Below are positions 55,867-64,000 of a stretch of 64,000 nt of DNA, one piece after another. The translations under genes and the position numbers were made by a program. Within the stretch, counting starts at the first letter, position 1; every line of letters begins with the position of its first letter. This stretch comes from Microbacteriaceae bacterium PS02068 (GTDB lineage Bacteria > Actinomycetota > Actinomycetes > Actinomycetales > Microbacteriaceae): the NCBI GenBank assembly GCA_029959325.1, contig JASCPF010000007.1, forward strand, positions 1 through 64,000, in the 5' to 3' direction. A model generated the notes under the pieces. The model searched no databases. It was not told the DNA's origin and worked only from the letters and a program-made list of their open reading frames with translations.

Positions 55867-56676
55867 ATGCTGGCAGACCTCACCGCCGGCGCGGTGCAGG
55901 ATGCCGAGGATCGAGCAGTCAGCGCTCCGCTGGCCTCGGTCGAGCGCGCCGCGCTCGCTCAGCGCCCCGCGCTCGATGCACTCGCCGCCCTTGCACCTGC
56001 CGACCGCGTCAAGATCATCGCCGAGGTCAAGCGCGCGAGCCCCTCGCGCGGAGACCTCGCCGCCATCCCTGACCCCGCGCTGCAGGCCGCCCGCTACGAA
56101 CAGGGCGGCGCGTCGGCGATCTCGGTGCTCACCGAGGGGCGGCGCTTCAAGGGTTCGCTGGCCGATCTCGAAGCCGTGAAGGCACGCGTCGCCGTTCCCG
56201 TGCTGCGCAAGGACTTCGTGGCGACCCCCTACCAAGTGCTCGAGGCCCGGGCATCCGGAGCCGACCTCGTGCTGCTGATCGTCGCGGCACTCGACCAGCC
56301 GCTGCTCGCTGAGCTGCACGCCCTGGTGCTCGAGCTCGGCATGACGCCGCTCGTCGAGACCCACTCGCGCGACGAACTCGCCCGCGCGAGCGACCTGGGC
56401 GCGAAGCTCATCGGCGTGAACGCGCGGAACCTCTCGACGTTCGAGCTCGACAAGAACCTCTTCGGGTCTCTCACCGACGCGTTCCCGCACGATGCCATCA
56501 AGATCGCCGAGTCGGCGGTGCTGGCTCCCGCCGACGTCGCGCACTACCGCGCTGCCGGGGCCGACGTCGTGCTCGTCGGCGAAGCGCTCGTCACGAACGA
56601 CCCGGTGTCGACCCTGCACGCATTCCTGGAAGCGGGATCCCTGCCTGCCCCGAGCGAACGAAGTGAGTCGAAGTGA
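55867..56676 (+). CDS. trpC: Indole-3-glycerol phosphate synthase
   Basis: CdRP to indole-glycerol phosphate. 269 residues, TIM barrel: [15 protein letters not shown] near residue 46 with the catalytic Lys, [28 protein letters not shown], and [11 protein letters not shown]. The last residues PSERSESK come from a family B repeat (56651-56673), which also contains the trpB start. GTGA-type overlap with trpB. Confidence 0.95.
   Translation: MLADLTAGAVQDAEDRAVSAPLASVERAALAQRPALDALAALAPADRVKIIAEVKRASPSRGDLAAIPDPALQAARYEQGGASAISVLTEGRRFKGSLADLEAVKARVAVPVLRKDFVATPYQVLEARASGADLVLLIVAALDQPLLAELHALVLELGMTPLVETHSRDELARASDLGAKLIGVNARNLSTFELDKNLFGSLTDAFPHDAIKIAESAVLAPADVAHYRAAGADVVLVGEALVTNDPVSTLHAFLEAGSLPAPSERSESK
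56651..56673 (-). repeat. Family B repeat at the trpC/trpB junction
   Basis: CGAGCGAACGAAGTGAGTCG then AAG. Related to the GCGAGGGAGCGAAGCGAC / CGAGTCGAAA arm of the long repeats at 58766 and 59275. Supplies the trpC C-terminus and the base context of the trpB GTG. Confidence 0.7.
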
Positions 56677-57941
56677 CCACCAGCAGCCTGCGCGACCAGC
56701 ACGGACCCTTCTTCGGCGAGTTCGGCGGGCGCTACATGCCCGAGTCCCTCATCGCCGCGATCGACGAGCTCACCGCCGAATACGAGGCCGCCAAGGCCGA
56801 CCCGGCGTTCGCCGCCGAGCTGACCGCGCTGCTGCACTCGTACGCCGGTCGCCCGTCCGCACTCACCGAGGTCGCCCGCTTCGCGGAGCACGCCGGCGGC
56901 GCTCGCGTCTTCCTCAAGCGCGAAGACCTCAACCACACCGGCTCGCACAAGATCAACAACGTGCTCGGCCAGGCGCTGCTCACCAAGCGCCTGGGCAAGA
57001 CGCGCGTCATCGCCGAGACCGGCGCAGGCCAGCACGGCGTCGCGACGGCGACGGCTGCGGCCCTGTTCGGCTTCGAGTGCACGATCTACATGGGCGAGGT
57101 CGACACCGAGCGCCAGGCCCTGAACGTCGCCCGCATGCGTCTGCTCGGCGCCGAGGTCGTGCCCGTCACGACAGGCTCGCGGACGCTCAAGGATGCCATC
57201 AACGAGGCCTACCGCGACTGGGTCGCCTCGGTCGAGACGACCAACTACATCTTCGGCACCGCCGCGGGCCCGCATCCGTTCCCGGCGATGGTGCGCGACT
57301 TTCAGAAGATCATCTCCGAAGAGGCGCGTCAGCAGCTGCTCGACGAGACCGGCCGGCTGCCCGACGCCGTCATCGCGTGCGTCGGCGGCGGCTCGAACGC
57401 GATCGGCATGTTCGACGCGTTCCTCGACGACGAGGGCGTGAAGCTCTACGGCGTCGAGGCCGCCGGCGACGGCGTCGACACCGAGAAGCACGCGGCGTCG
57501 ATCGAGCGGGGGCGCCCCGGCATCCTGCACGGCGCGAAGACGTACGTGCTGCAGGACGAAGACGGCCAGACGATCGAGTCGCACTCGATCTCTGCGGGTC
57601 TCGACTATCCGGGCGTCGGCCCCGAGCACTCCTGGCTCTCCGACATCGGCCGCGCCGAGTACATCCCCGCCACCGATGCCGAAGCGATGGATGCCCTGCG
57701 CCTCCTGAGCCGCACCGAGGGGATCATCCCGGCGATCGAGTCGGCGCACGCCCTCGCGGGCGCGCTGCGCATCGGGCGCGAGCTCGGACCCGATGCCATC
57801 CTCGCGGTGAGCCTCTCGGGCCGCGGCGACAAGGACATGGACACGGCCGCGCAGTGGTTCGGGCTGTACGACGACGGTGACGGACCGGTCGACGCCGCCC
57901 CGCCCGCGGCCGCCGCCAAGGGCGAGGGGACCGAGCTGTGA
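56673..57941 (+). CDS. trpB: Tryptophan synthase beta chain
   Basis: PLP enzyme joining indole and serine. 422 residues from GTG 56673. [16 protein letters not shown] at the N-terminus, PLP Lys93 in [35 protein letters not shown] (phosphate loop), and [19 protein letters not shown]. Overlaps both trpC and trpA by 4 bases, supporting stoichiometric TrpAB production. Confidence 0.97.
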   Translation: MTTSSLRDQHGPFFGEFGGRYMPESLIAAIDELTAEYEAAKADPAFAAELTALLHSYAGRPSALTEVARFAEHAGGARVFLKREDLNHTGSHKINNVLGQALLTKRLGKTRVIAETGAGQHGVATATAAALFGFECTIYMGEVDTERQALNVARMRLLGAEVVPVTTGSRTLKDAINEAYRDWVASVETTNYIFGTAAGPHPFPAMVRDFQKIISEEARQQLLDETGRLPDAVIACVGGGSNAIGMFDAFLDDEGVKLYGVEAAGDGVDTEKHAASIERGRPGILHGAKTYVLQDEDGQTIESHSISAGLDYPGVGPEHSWLSDIGRAEYIPATDAEAMDALRLLSRTEGIIPAIESAHALAGALRIGRELGPDAILAVSLSGRGDKDMDTAAQWFGLYDDGDGPVDAAPPAAAAKGEGTEL

Positions 57942-58720
57942 GCCGCGTCTCCGACGCCATCGAGGCGGCGCACGCCGAGGGTCGCGGCGCGTTCGTGGGG
58001 TACCTGCCCCTCGGCTTCCCCGACCTGCAGACGAGCATCGACGCCGCCGTGGCCCTCGCCGAAGCCGGTGCCGACATCCTCGAGCTCGGCCCGCCATATT
58101 CCGATCCGGTCATGGACGGCACCGTCATCCAAGAGGCGACCCAGGCCGCGCTGGCCGGGGGTTTCCGGCTGCGCGACACGTTCACCGCGGTGCGCGAGAT
58201 CGCCGCTCGCACCGACGTGCCGATCCTCGTGATGACGTACTGGAACCCCGTGCTGCAGTACGGCGTCGACCGCTACGCCGACGATCTGCTCGCCGCCGGG
58301 GGAGCGGGCCTCATCACCCCCGACATCACGCCCGACGCCGCGGCGGAATGGATCGCGGCCTCCGAGCGCACGGGACTCGACCGCGTGTTCCTGGCGGCGC
58401 CGACCTCGACCGAGGAGCGCCTGGCGATGATCGCCGAGGCATCCACCGGCTTCGTCTACACCGTGTCGACCATGGGCATCACCGGCGAGCGGGCCGAGTT
58501 GGATGCCGCGGCGCGCACCCTCGTCGGGCGCCTGCGCGAGCACGGCGTGGCGCATGCGTGCGTCGGCATCGGCATCTCGACGCCCGACCAGGTGGCCGGC
58601 GTCGTCGACTACGCCGACGGCGCGATCGTCGGCACCGCGCTCGTCCGGGCTCTCCGCGACGGCGGAATCCCCGGCCTCGCCGCCGAGGCACGCGCCCTGG
58701 CATCCGGCACCGCCCGCTGA
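57938..58720 (+). CDS. trpA: Tryptophan synthase alpha chain
   Basis: Cleaves indole-glycerol phosphate and channels indole to TrpB. 260 residues from GTG 57938. Catalytic Glu49 and Asp60 in [33 protein letters not shown], and phosphate loop GIGISTPDQ. Last gene of the trp block; family B repeat DNA begins right after its stop. Confidence 0.96.
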   Translation: MSRVSDAIEAAHAEGRGAFVGYLPLGFPDLQTSIDAAVALAEAGADILELGPPYSDPVMDGTVIQEATQAALAGGFRLRDTFTAVREIAARTDVPILVMTYWNPVLQYGVDRYADDLLAAGGAGLITPDITPDAAAEWIAASERTGLDRVFLAAPTSTEERLAMIAEASTGFVYTVSTMGITGERAELDAAARTLVGRLREHGVAHACVGIGISTPDQVAGVVDYADGAIVGTALVRALRDGGIPGLAAEARALASGTAR

Positions 58721-58721
58721 C

Positions 58722-58843
58722 CCGTTTCGACTCGCCGCGCTCTGCGTTTCGACTCGCTGCGCTCGCGGGGCGACCGGTTGGTGGGGCGCCCCCGGGCGCC
58801 CCGCGAGGGAGCGAAGCGACCGAGTCGAAACGTCCGCACCTGT
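58722..58843 (+). repeat. Family B composite repeat, left of the GIY-YIG gene
   Basis: Two tandem 22-bp units (58722-58743, 58744-58765) with the core GTTTCGACTCGCTGCGCTC, then a GC palindrome (GGGGCGCCCCCGGGCGCC region) and the inverted arm GCGAGGGAGCGAAGCGAC with CGAGTCGAAACGTCCGCAC. Most of the second part recurs almost identically at 59275-59352. Non-coding. Confidence 0.88.
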
Positions 58844-58875
58844 GGACTATCGATACCAAGCCCGCGCTCGATCGA

Positions 58876-58887
58876 TAGCGTCGCGCC
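58876..58887 (+). promoter_or_regulatory. -10 element of the GIY-YIG gene (leaderless start)
   Basis: TAGCGT at 58876-58881, six bases before ATG 58888. Confidence 0.45.
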
Positions 58888-59184
58888 ATGCCTTTCGTCT
58901 ACATGCTGCTGTGCGCCGACGACACGCTGTACGTCGGCAGCACGCTCGATCTCGAGCGACGCCTTGCGCAGCATCAGGCGGGGGAGGGCGCCATGTACAC
59001 CCGCCGGCGGCTGCCCGTGTCGCTGTTCTGGAGCGAGGAGATGGCCCGCATCGACGATGCGTTCGCCTGGGAGAAGCGCATGCAGGGATGGAGCCACGCC
59101 AAGCGCATCGCCTACGCGGAAGGCGGGATCGGCGCCGTGAAAGGCTGGAGCGCACGTCAGCGGGCCCGGCCACGGGAAGAGTGA
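58888..59184 (+). CDS. GIY-YIG nuclease-domain protein
   Basis: 98 residues, a single GIY-YIG domain of the UPF0213/YhbQ type: VYM at residues 4-6 and YVG at 15-17 stand for GIY and YIG, the catalytic Arg is R24 or R25 (DLERRLAQH), and the metal-binding Glu is probably E62 ([11 protein letters not shown]). Such small proteins are probably DNA- or RNA-cleaving enzymes; cellular target unknown. The gene is enclosed between direct composite copies of family B repeats and separates trpA from lgt. Confidence 0.88.
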   Translation: MPFVYMLLCADDTLYVGSTLDLERRLAQHQAGEGAMYTRRRLPVSLFWSEEMARIDDAFAWEKRMQGWSHAKRIAYAEGGIGAVKGWSARQRARPREE

Positions 59185-59186
59185 GG

Positions 59187-59274
59187 GCGTTGCGACTCGC
59201 TGCGCTCTGCGTTTCGACTCGCTGCGCTCTGCGTTTCGACTCGCTGCGCTCTGCGTTTCGACTCGCTGCGCTCG
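59187..59274 (+). repeat. Four tandem 22-bp family B units
   Basis: Units at 59187-59208, 59209-59230, 59231-59252 and 59253-59274, consensus GCGTTTCGACTCGCTGCG then CTCT. Unit 1 has one change (TTGCG for TTTCG); the last unit ends CTCG. Only two such units precede the GIY-YIG gene on the other side. Confidence 0.92.
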
Positions 59275-59375
59275 CTCAACGACCGGGTGGTGGGGGCGCC
59301 GCCCGGGCGCCCCGCGAGGGAGCGAAGCGACCGAGTCGAAACGTCCGCACTTGCTGTGCTCGCGGGGCGACCGGG
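59275..59375 (+). repeat. Family B composite repeat, right of the GIY-YIG gene
   Basis: CTCAACGACCGGG, a GC palindrome (GGGGGCGCCGCCCGGGCGCC), then GCGAGGGAGCGAAGCGAC and CGAGTCGAAACGTCCGCAC, same orientation as the left copy. A further fragment (CTCGCGGGGCGACCGG) follows at about 59359-59374. With 59187-59274 and the lgt promoter it accounts for the 235-base gap. Confidence 0.88.
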
Positions 59376-59406
59376 GGCGTGGAACGGGCGAGCGCAGGCG
59401 GCGAAG

Positions 59407-59419
59407 TAGACTTCCCCTC
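59407..59419 (+). promoter_or_regulatory. -10 element of lgt (leaderless start)
   Basis: TAGACT at 59407-59412, seven bases before GTG 59420; this supports GTG 59420 as the start. Confidence 0.5.
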
Positions 59420-60388
59420 GTGCTTTCCTCCGCCCTCGTGGTCGCCTCGATCCCCAGCCCGTCGATCAGCTCGTTCCAGCTCGGGCCGCTGACGATCCAC
59501 TTCTACGCCCTGTGCATCCTCGCGGGGATCATCGTCGCGGCGATCATGACGAACCGTCGCCTCACCGCACGCGGCGCCGAGCCGTGGGTCGTCATCGACA
59601 TCTGCCTCATCGCGGTGCCGCTCGCCATCATCGGTGCGCGCATCTTCCACGTGGTGACGCACTGGGGCTTCTATTTCGGCCCCGGCAAGAACATCGCGGC
59701 GATCTTCTACATCTGGGAGGGGGGCATCGCGATCTTCGGCGCCCTCATCGGCGGCGCGATCGGCGCGTGGCTCGGCTGCAAGTGGACGGGCGTCCGGTTC
59801 TGGAGCTTCGCCGACGCCCTCGCGCCCGGCCTGCTGCTGGCTCAGGCCATGGGCCGGTTCGGCAACTGGTTCAACCAGGAGCTGTTCGGCACGCCGACCG
59901 ACCTGCCCTGGGGCCTGCAGATCGACTACCCCAACGCGGCGTGGCCCGTGGGACTGCCGGAAGGCACGCTCTTCCACCCGACCTTCCTCTACGAGGTCAT
60001 CTGGAACTCGCTCGGCGTGCTCTTCCTGCTGTGGGTCGGCAAGCGCTTCACACTGCAGTGGGGGCGCCTGTTCGCGCTCTACCTGGTCTGGTACAGCGCG
60101 GGCCGCATCGTCTGGGAGAACATCCGCATCGACCCGAGCGAGGTCTTCTTCGGCCTCCGCACCAACGTCTGGGCGGCGATCTTCGGCGTGATCGTCGGCA
60201 TCGTGATCTTCTTCGTGCAGACGCGGCGCCACCCGGGCCTCGAACCGTCGCCCTACCAGCCCGGTCGCGAGTGGACCGGCGGCGGGACTGTACAATCGCA
60301 GAATACCGATGACTTCGTGGACGTCAGCGCACCCCCGACGCCCGGATCCATCACGGACACCGCCACAAGCACAGTCGCCTCGAAGTAA
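59420..60388 (+). CDS. lgt: Prolipoprotein diacylglyceryl transferase
   Basis: Transfers diacylglycerol to the lipobox Cys of prolipoproteins, such as the one at 23993-24490. 322 residues from GTG 59420. Seven or so membrane helices; signature [21 protein letters not shown] near residue 145-165, [11 protein letters not shown], and an N-terminal [13 protein letters not shown] with the conserved H-x-Y. The C-terminal ~50 residues are a hydrophilic Ser/Thr/Pro tail. trpA-lgt-gltB is an actinobacterial order, here interrupted by the GIY-YIG cassette. Confidence 0.96.
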   Translation: MLSSALVVASIPSPSISSFQLGPLTIHFYALCILAGIIVAAIMTNRRLTARGAEPWVVIDICLIAVPLAIIGARIFHVVTHWGFYFGPGKNIAAIFYIWEGGIAIFGALIGGAIGAWLGCKWTGVRFWSFADALAPGLLLAQAMGRFGNWFNQELFGTPTDLPWGLQIDYPNAAWPVGLPEGTLFHPTFLYEVIWNSLGVLFLLWVGKRFTLQWGRLFALYLVWYSAGRIVWENIRIDPSEVFFGLRTNVWAAIFGVIVGIVIFFVQTRRHPGLEPSPYQPGREWTGGGTVQSQNTDDFVDVSAPPTPGSITDTATSTVASK

Positions 60389-60450
60389 CACCCCGCGAGA
60401 AAAGGGCCGACGTCGTCCCCGCTTCAGCAAGATCATTGAGGACGGTAGGT

Positions 60451-63400
60451 ATGGCTCCGAGCCTTCGTCGTGAATCGACCCCACGACCGCTGTCAGGATT
60501 TCCCGCAAAGCAGGGCATGTACAACCCTGCGTTCGAGAAGGATGCCTGCGGCCTGGCCATGGTCGCCACGCTTCGCGGCGAGCCCGGCCACGACATCGTC
60601 TCGCTCGCGCTGACGGCGCTGCGCAACCTCGAGCACCGCGGCGCGATCGGCTCCGACGCGGGCACGGGCGACGGCGCAGGCATCCTGACGCAGATGCCGG
60701 ATGCCTTCCTGCGCGAGGTCACCGACTTCGACCTGCCGCCCGTGGGCGAGTACGCCGCCGGCCTCGCGTTCCTGCCCGTGGGCGACGAGGAGCGCGCCGC
60801 CGTCAAGGCGGGCGTCGAGCGCATCGCCGCGACCGAGGGCCTGACCGTCCTCGGCTGGCGTGAGGTGCCCACCTCGCCCGAGCACCTGGGCAAGCTCGCG
60901 CACGCGGCGCAGCCCGCGTTCGAGCAGGTCTTCGTGTCGCGCCCCGCGGTCGGCGACGCGCCGGCCCTCAGCGGCATCGCGCTCGACCGGCGCGTGTACC
61001 GGCTGCGCAAGCGCGCTCGCCGCGAGCACGACGCCTACTTCGTGTCGCTCAGCTCGCGCACCCTCGGCTACAAGGGCATGGTCACGACGCTGCAGCTCGA
61101 GCCGTTCTACCCCGACCTGTCCGACGAGCGCTTCGCCTCCGAGCTCGCGGTCGTGCACTCGCGCTACTCGACGAACACGTTCCCGTCGTGGCCGCTCGCG
61201 CAGCCGCTGCGCATGCTGGCCCACAACGGCGAGATCAACACCGTCGGCGCAAACCGCAACTGGATGCGCGCGCGCCAGTCGCAGCTCGAATCCGAGCTCA
61301 TCGGCGACATCCGCCCGATGCTGCCGATCTGCACCGAGGGCGCCAGCGACTCGGCATCCTTCGACGAAGTCCTCGAGCTGCTCACCCTCACCGGCCGCAG
61401 CCTGCCGCACGCGATCTCGATGATGGTGCCCGAGGCCTACGAGAAGCAGACCGAGATCGACCCCGATCTGCGCGCCTTCTACGAGTACCACTCGATGCAG
61501 ATGGAGCCCTGGGACGGACCAGCGGCACTGATCTTCACCGACGGCACGCTCGTCGGCGCCACGCTCGACCGCAACGGCCTGCGCCCGGGCCGCTGGACCG
61601 AGACGACCGACGGCCTGGTCGTCATCGGCTCGGAGACCGGCGTGCTCGACTTCGCCCCCGAGCGCATCAAGCGTCGCGGACGCCTGCGCCCCGGGCGGAT
61701 GTTCCTCGTCGACACGGCCCAGCGCCGGATCATCGAGGACGACGAGGTCAAGCGCGAGCTCGCCACCCTCGAGCCGTGGCAGGAGTGGCTGGATGCCGGG
61801 CGCGTGCGCCTCAAGGATCTGCCCGAGCGCGAGCACATCGTGCACCCCATCGCCTCGATCACCCGCCGTCAGCGCACGTTCGGCTACACCGAGGAGGAGG
61901 TGCGGATCCTCCTCACTCCGATGGGGCAGAACGGCGCCGAGCCCCTCGGCGCGATGGGCTCCGACTCGCCGATCGCGGTGCTGAGCGACCGTCCGCACCT
62001 CTTGTTCGACTACTTCGTGCAGCAGTTCGCCCAGGTGACCAACCCGCCGCTCGACTCGATCCGCGAAGAGGTCGTCACCTCGCTCGCCCTCGGGCTCGGA
62101 CCCGAGCGCAACCTGCTGTCGTGGGGCCCCGAGCACACGCAGACGATCACGCTCGATTTCCCCGTGATCGACAACGACGAGCTCGCCAAGCTCCAGAACA
62201 TCGACAAGGCGCTGCCGGGTCGCCGCTCGGTCACCGTGCGCGGTCTCTACCCCTTCGAGCAGGGTGAGGATGCCTTGGAGCAGCGGCTCGAGGCGATGTG
62301 CGCCGAGGTCGACGAGGCGATCGCGCAGGGCGCGGAGTTCATCATCCTGAGCGACCGCGACTCGAACAAGGACCTCGTCCCGATCCCGTCGTTGCTGATG
62401 GTCGCCGCCGTGCACCACCACCTCATCCGCCGCGAGAACCGCATGAAGGTCGGTCTCGTGGTCGAAGCCGGCGACGTCCGCGAAGTGCACCACGTCGCGA
62501 CGCTCATCGGCTATGGCGCCTCAGCCGTCAACCCGTACCTCGCGATGGAGACCGTCGAGTACCTCGTGCGCGCCGGCTTCATCACGGGCATCGGCCCCGA
62601 GAAGGCCGTCAAGAACCTGATCTACGCACTCGGCAAGGGCGTGCTGAAGATCATGTCGAAGATGGGCATCTCGACCGTGTCGTCGTACGCGGGCTCGCAG
62701 GTGTTCGAGGCCGTCGGCCTCTCCGAAGAGGTCATCGCGCGGTACTTCACCGGCACCGAGACCAAGCTCGGCGGCATCGGCCTGCGCGAGATCGCCGCGG
62801 AGAACCAGGCGCGCCACGATTACGCCTACCCGGAAGACGGCGCGGCGCGTGCGCACGAGCGCCTGTGGACCGGCGGCGAGTACCAGTGGCGCCGGGACGG
62901 CGCCCCGCACCTGTTCAACCCCGACACGGTCTTCCGCCTGCAGCACGCGACGCGTTCGCGTCGCTACGACATCTTCCGCGAGTACACGAAGCTCGTCGAC
63001 GATCAGGCCGCCGAGCTGAAGACCCTGCGCGGCATGTTCCGTCTGAAGACGGGGGAGCGGCCGCCGGTGCCGATCGACGAGGTCGAGCCGGTCGAATCGA
63101 TCGTGAAGCGGTTCTCGACCGGTGCGATGAGCTACGGCTCGATCTCGAAGGAGGCGCACGAGACCCTCGCGATCGCGATGAACTCCATCGGCGCGAAATC
63201 GAACACCGGTGAGGGCGGCGAAGACGTCGACCGACTGCTCGACCCGACGCGTCGCAGTGCGATCAAGCAGGTGGCATCCGGCCGCTTCGGCGTCACGAGC
63301 ATGTACCTGACGCACGCCGACGACATCCAGATCAAGCTCGCCCAGGGCGCGAAGCCCGGCGAGGGCGGTCAGCTGCCGCCCGGCAAGGTGTATCCGTGGA

Positions 63401-64000
63401 TCGCTCGCACCCGCGGGGGCACGCCCGGCGTCGGACTCATCTCGCCGCCGCCGCACCACGACATCTACTCGATCGAAGACCTCAAGCAGCTGATCTTCGA
63501 CCTGAAGCGCGCCAACCCGCTGGCGCGAGTGCACGCCAAGCTCGTCAGCCAGTCGGGCATCGGCGCAGTCGCGGCGGGCACCGCCAAGGCCCTCGCCGAC
63601 GTCATCCTCGTGTCGGGCTACGACGGCGGAACGGGTGCCAGCCCGCTCAACTCGCTCAAGCACGCCGGCACGCCGTGGGAGCTCGGACTCGCCGAGACGC
63701 AGCAGACGCTCATGCTCAACGACATGCGCGACCGCGTGGTCGTGCAGGCCGACGGGCAGCTGAAGACCGGCCGCGATGTCATCGTCGCGGCGCTGCTCGG
63801 CGCGGAAGAGTTCGGCTTCGCCACGACGGCGCTCGTCGTCGAGGGCTGCGTCATGATGCGCGTCTGCCACCTCGACACCTGCCCCGTCGGCGTCGCCACG
63901 CAGAACCCTGTGCTGCGCGCGCGCTTCAGCGGCAAGCCCGAGTTCGTCGTGAACTTCATGCAGTTCCTGGCGCAGGAGGTGCGCGAATACCTGGCCGAGC
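60451..64000 (+). CDS. gltB: Glutamate synthase large subunit (partial, 3' end beyond window)
   Basis: Glutamine + 2-oxoglutarate to two glutamate. 1183 codons visible of about 1500. A 32-residue propeptide precedes the catalytic Cys33 ([11 protein letters not shown]), the class II glutamine amidotransferase nucleophile after cleavage. Amidotransferase domain to about 430 ([28 protein letters not shown]), central domain, then the FMN/synthase domain from about 880 ([44 protein letters not shown]) and the Fe-S cysteine cluster [17 protein letters not shown] 60451 follows GAGGACGGTAGGT. Confidence 0.97.
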   Translation, partial: MAPSLRRESTPRPLSGFPAKQGMYNPAFEKDACGLAMVATLRGEPGHDIVSLALTALRNLEHRGAIGSDAGTGDGAGILTQMPDAFLREVTDFDLPPVGEYAAGLAFLPVGDEERAAVKAGVERIAATEGLTVLGWREVPTSPEHLGKLAHAAQPAFEQVFVSRPAVGDAPALSGIALDRRVYRLRKRARREHDAYFVSLSSRTLGYKGMVTTLQLEPFYPDLSDERFASELAVVHSRYSTNTFPSWPLAQPLRMLAHNGEINTVGANRNWMRARQSQLESELIGDIRPMLPICTEGASDSASFDEVLELLTLTGRSLPHAISMMVPEAYEKQTEIDPDLRAFYEYHSMQMEPWDGPAALIFTDGTLVGATLDRNGLRPGRWTETTDGLVVIGSETGVLDFAPERIKRRGRLRPGRMFLVDTAQRRIIEDDEVKRELATLEPWQEWLDAGRVRLKDLPEREHIVHPIASITRRQRTFGYTEEEVRILLTPMGQNGAEPLGAMGSDSPIAVLSDRPHLLFDYFVQQFAQVTNPPLDSIREEVVTSLALGLGPERNLLSWGPEHTQTITLDFPVIDNDELAKLQNIDKALPGRRSVTVRGLYPFEQGEDALEQRLEAMCAEVDEAIAQGAEFIILSDRDSNKDLVPIPSLLMVAAVHHHLIRRENRMKVGLVVEAGDVREVHHVATLIGYGASAVNPYLAMETVEYLVRAGFITGIGPEKAVKNLIYALGKGVLKIMSKMGISTVSSYAGSQVFEAVGLSEEVIARYFTGTETKLGGIGLREIAAENQARHDYAYPEDGAARAHERLWTGGEYQWRRDGAPHLFNPDTVFRLQHATRSRRYDIFREYTKLVDDQAAELKTLRGMFRLKTGERPPVPIDEVEPVESIVKRFSTGAMSYGSISKEAHETLAIAMNSIGAKSNTGEGGEDVDRLLDPTRRSAIKQVASGRFGVTSMYLTHADDIQIKLAQGAKPGEGGQLPPGKVYPWIARTRGGTPGVGLISPPPHHDIYSIEDLKQLIFDLKRANPLARVHAKLVSQSGIGAVAAGTAKALADVILVSGYDGGTGASPLNSLKHAGTPWELGLAETQQTLMLNDMRDRVVVQADGQLKTGRDVIVAALLGAEEFGFATTALVVEGCVMMRVCHLDTCPVGVATQNPVLRARFSGKPEFVVNFMQFLAQEVREYLAE

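Noticed and set aside
59187-59274. Tandem 22-bp repeats as a CRISPR array
   Set aside because: Units are contiguous with no spacers, and there are no cas genes.
58681-59419. Insertion sequence or transposase in the repeat-rich trpA-lgt region
   Set aside because: The only coding sequence is the GIY-YIG protein. No DDE, Y1 or serine recombinase motif and no target-site duplication is visible.

Overview
The window is high-GC (roughly two thirds G+C) chromosomal DNA from an actinobacterium. GTG and TTG starts are common, stop/start overlaps (ATGA, GTGA, TGATG) link most genes, and actinobacterial markers are present: an mIHF domain, a HGxxPAAW protein, a Trp-operon-associated membrane protein, a degenerate PriA and a type II dehydroquinase. 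Gene content and order fit Microbacteriaceae, most likely Microbacterium. That assignment is inference, because there is no rRNA or other taxonomic marker here. I found no tRNA, rRNA, CRISPR array, complete insertion sequence or prophage gene.

Layout. 1-1876: end of ruvC, then ruvA and ruvB (Holliday junction processing). 1959-7489: yajC-secD-secF (protein export) and the bifunctional (p)ppGpp enzyme. 7468-10136: three minus-strand genes (AbiEi-like orphan, DUF349 protein, small membrane protein). 10244-13877: rarA, an unusual Nudix-TPR-Nudix fusion and a DUF1361 membrane protein. 14049-23909: rpsD, a small membrane-anchored protein, alaS, ruvX, mltG and the shikimate cluster aroE-C-K-B-Q. 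23993-26677: a probable accessory insert (lipoprotein, MFS efflux pump, divergent TetR regulator). 26753-33177: efp, nusB, a SWIM-SNF2 helicase, and an MBL-Rieske protein with a small membrane partner. 33240-42020: the pyrimidine operon pyrR-pyrB-pyrC-(PH-like membrane protein)-carA-carB-pyrF, preceded by a PyrR-binding hairpin that covers the ribosome binding site. 42017-49041: an mIHF-guanylate kinase fusion, rpoZ, metK, priA, fmt, rsmB. 49048-52584: a proline-rich membrane protein (-), rpe (+) and a glutaminase-STAS fusion (-). 52666-58720: hisE-G-F-I joined directly to the trp block (membrane protein, HGxxPAAW protein, trpC-B-A), with no trpE where related genomes usually carry it. 58888-64000: a GIY-YIG nuclease gene embedded between repeats, lgt, and the first three quarters of gltB.

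Most genes are housekeeping. The interest lies in what is laid over them. (1) Two families of short dispersed repeats enter coding sequence and gene junctions. Family A has the core CCCTTCGACAAGCTCAGG and adds in-frame residues to RarA, CarB, HisI and PyrC. Family B resembles TTTCGACTCGCTGCGCTCGC. It flanks carB as 34-bp inverted repeats with 31/34 identity, forms the trpC/trpB junction and brackets the GIY-YIG gene as long composite repeats. (2) The 7-mer GGATGCC and its complement are strongly over-represented and override local codon preference. (3) Many genes have a TANNNT -10 element ending 6-7 bases before the start codon, which points to leaderless mRNAs, and four promoters overlap the stop codon of the gene before them. 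(4) There are several domain fusions: Nudix-TPR-Nudix, mIHF-Gmk, MBL-Rieske and glutaminase-STAS.
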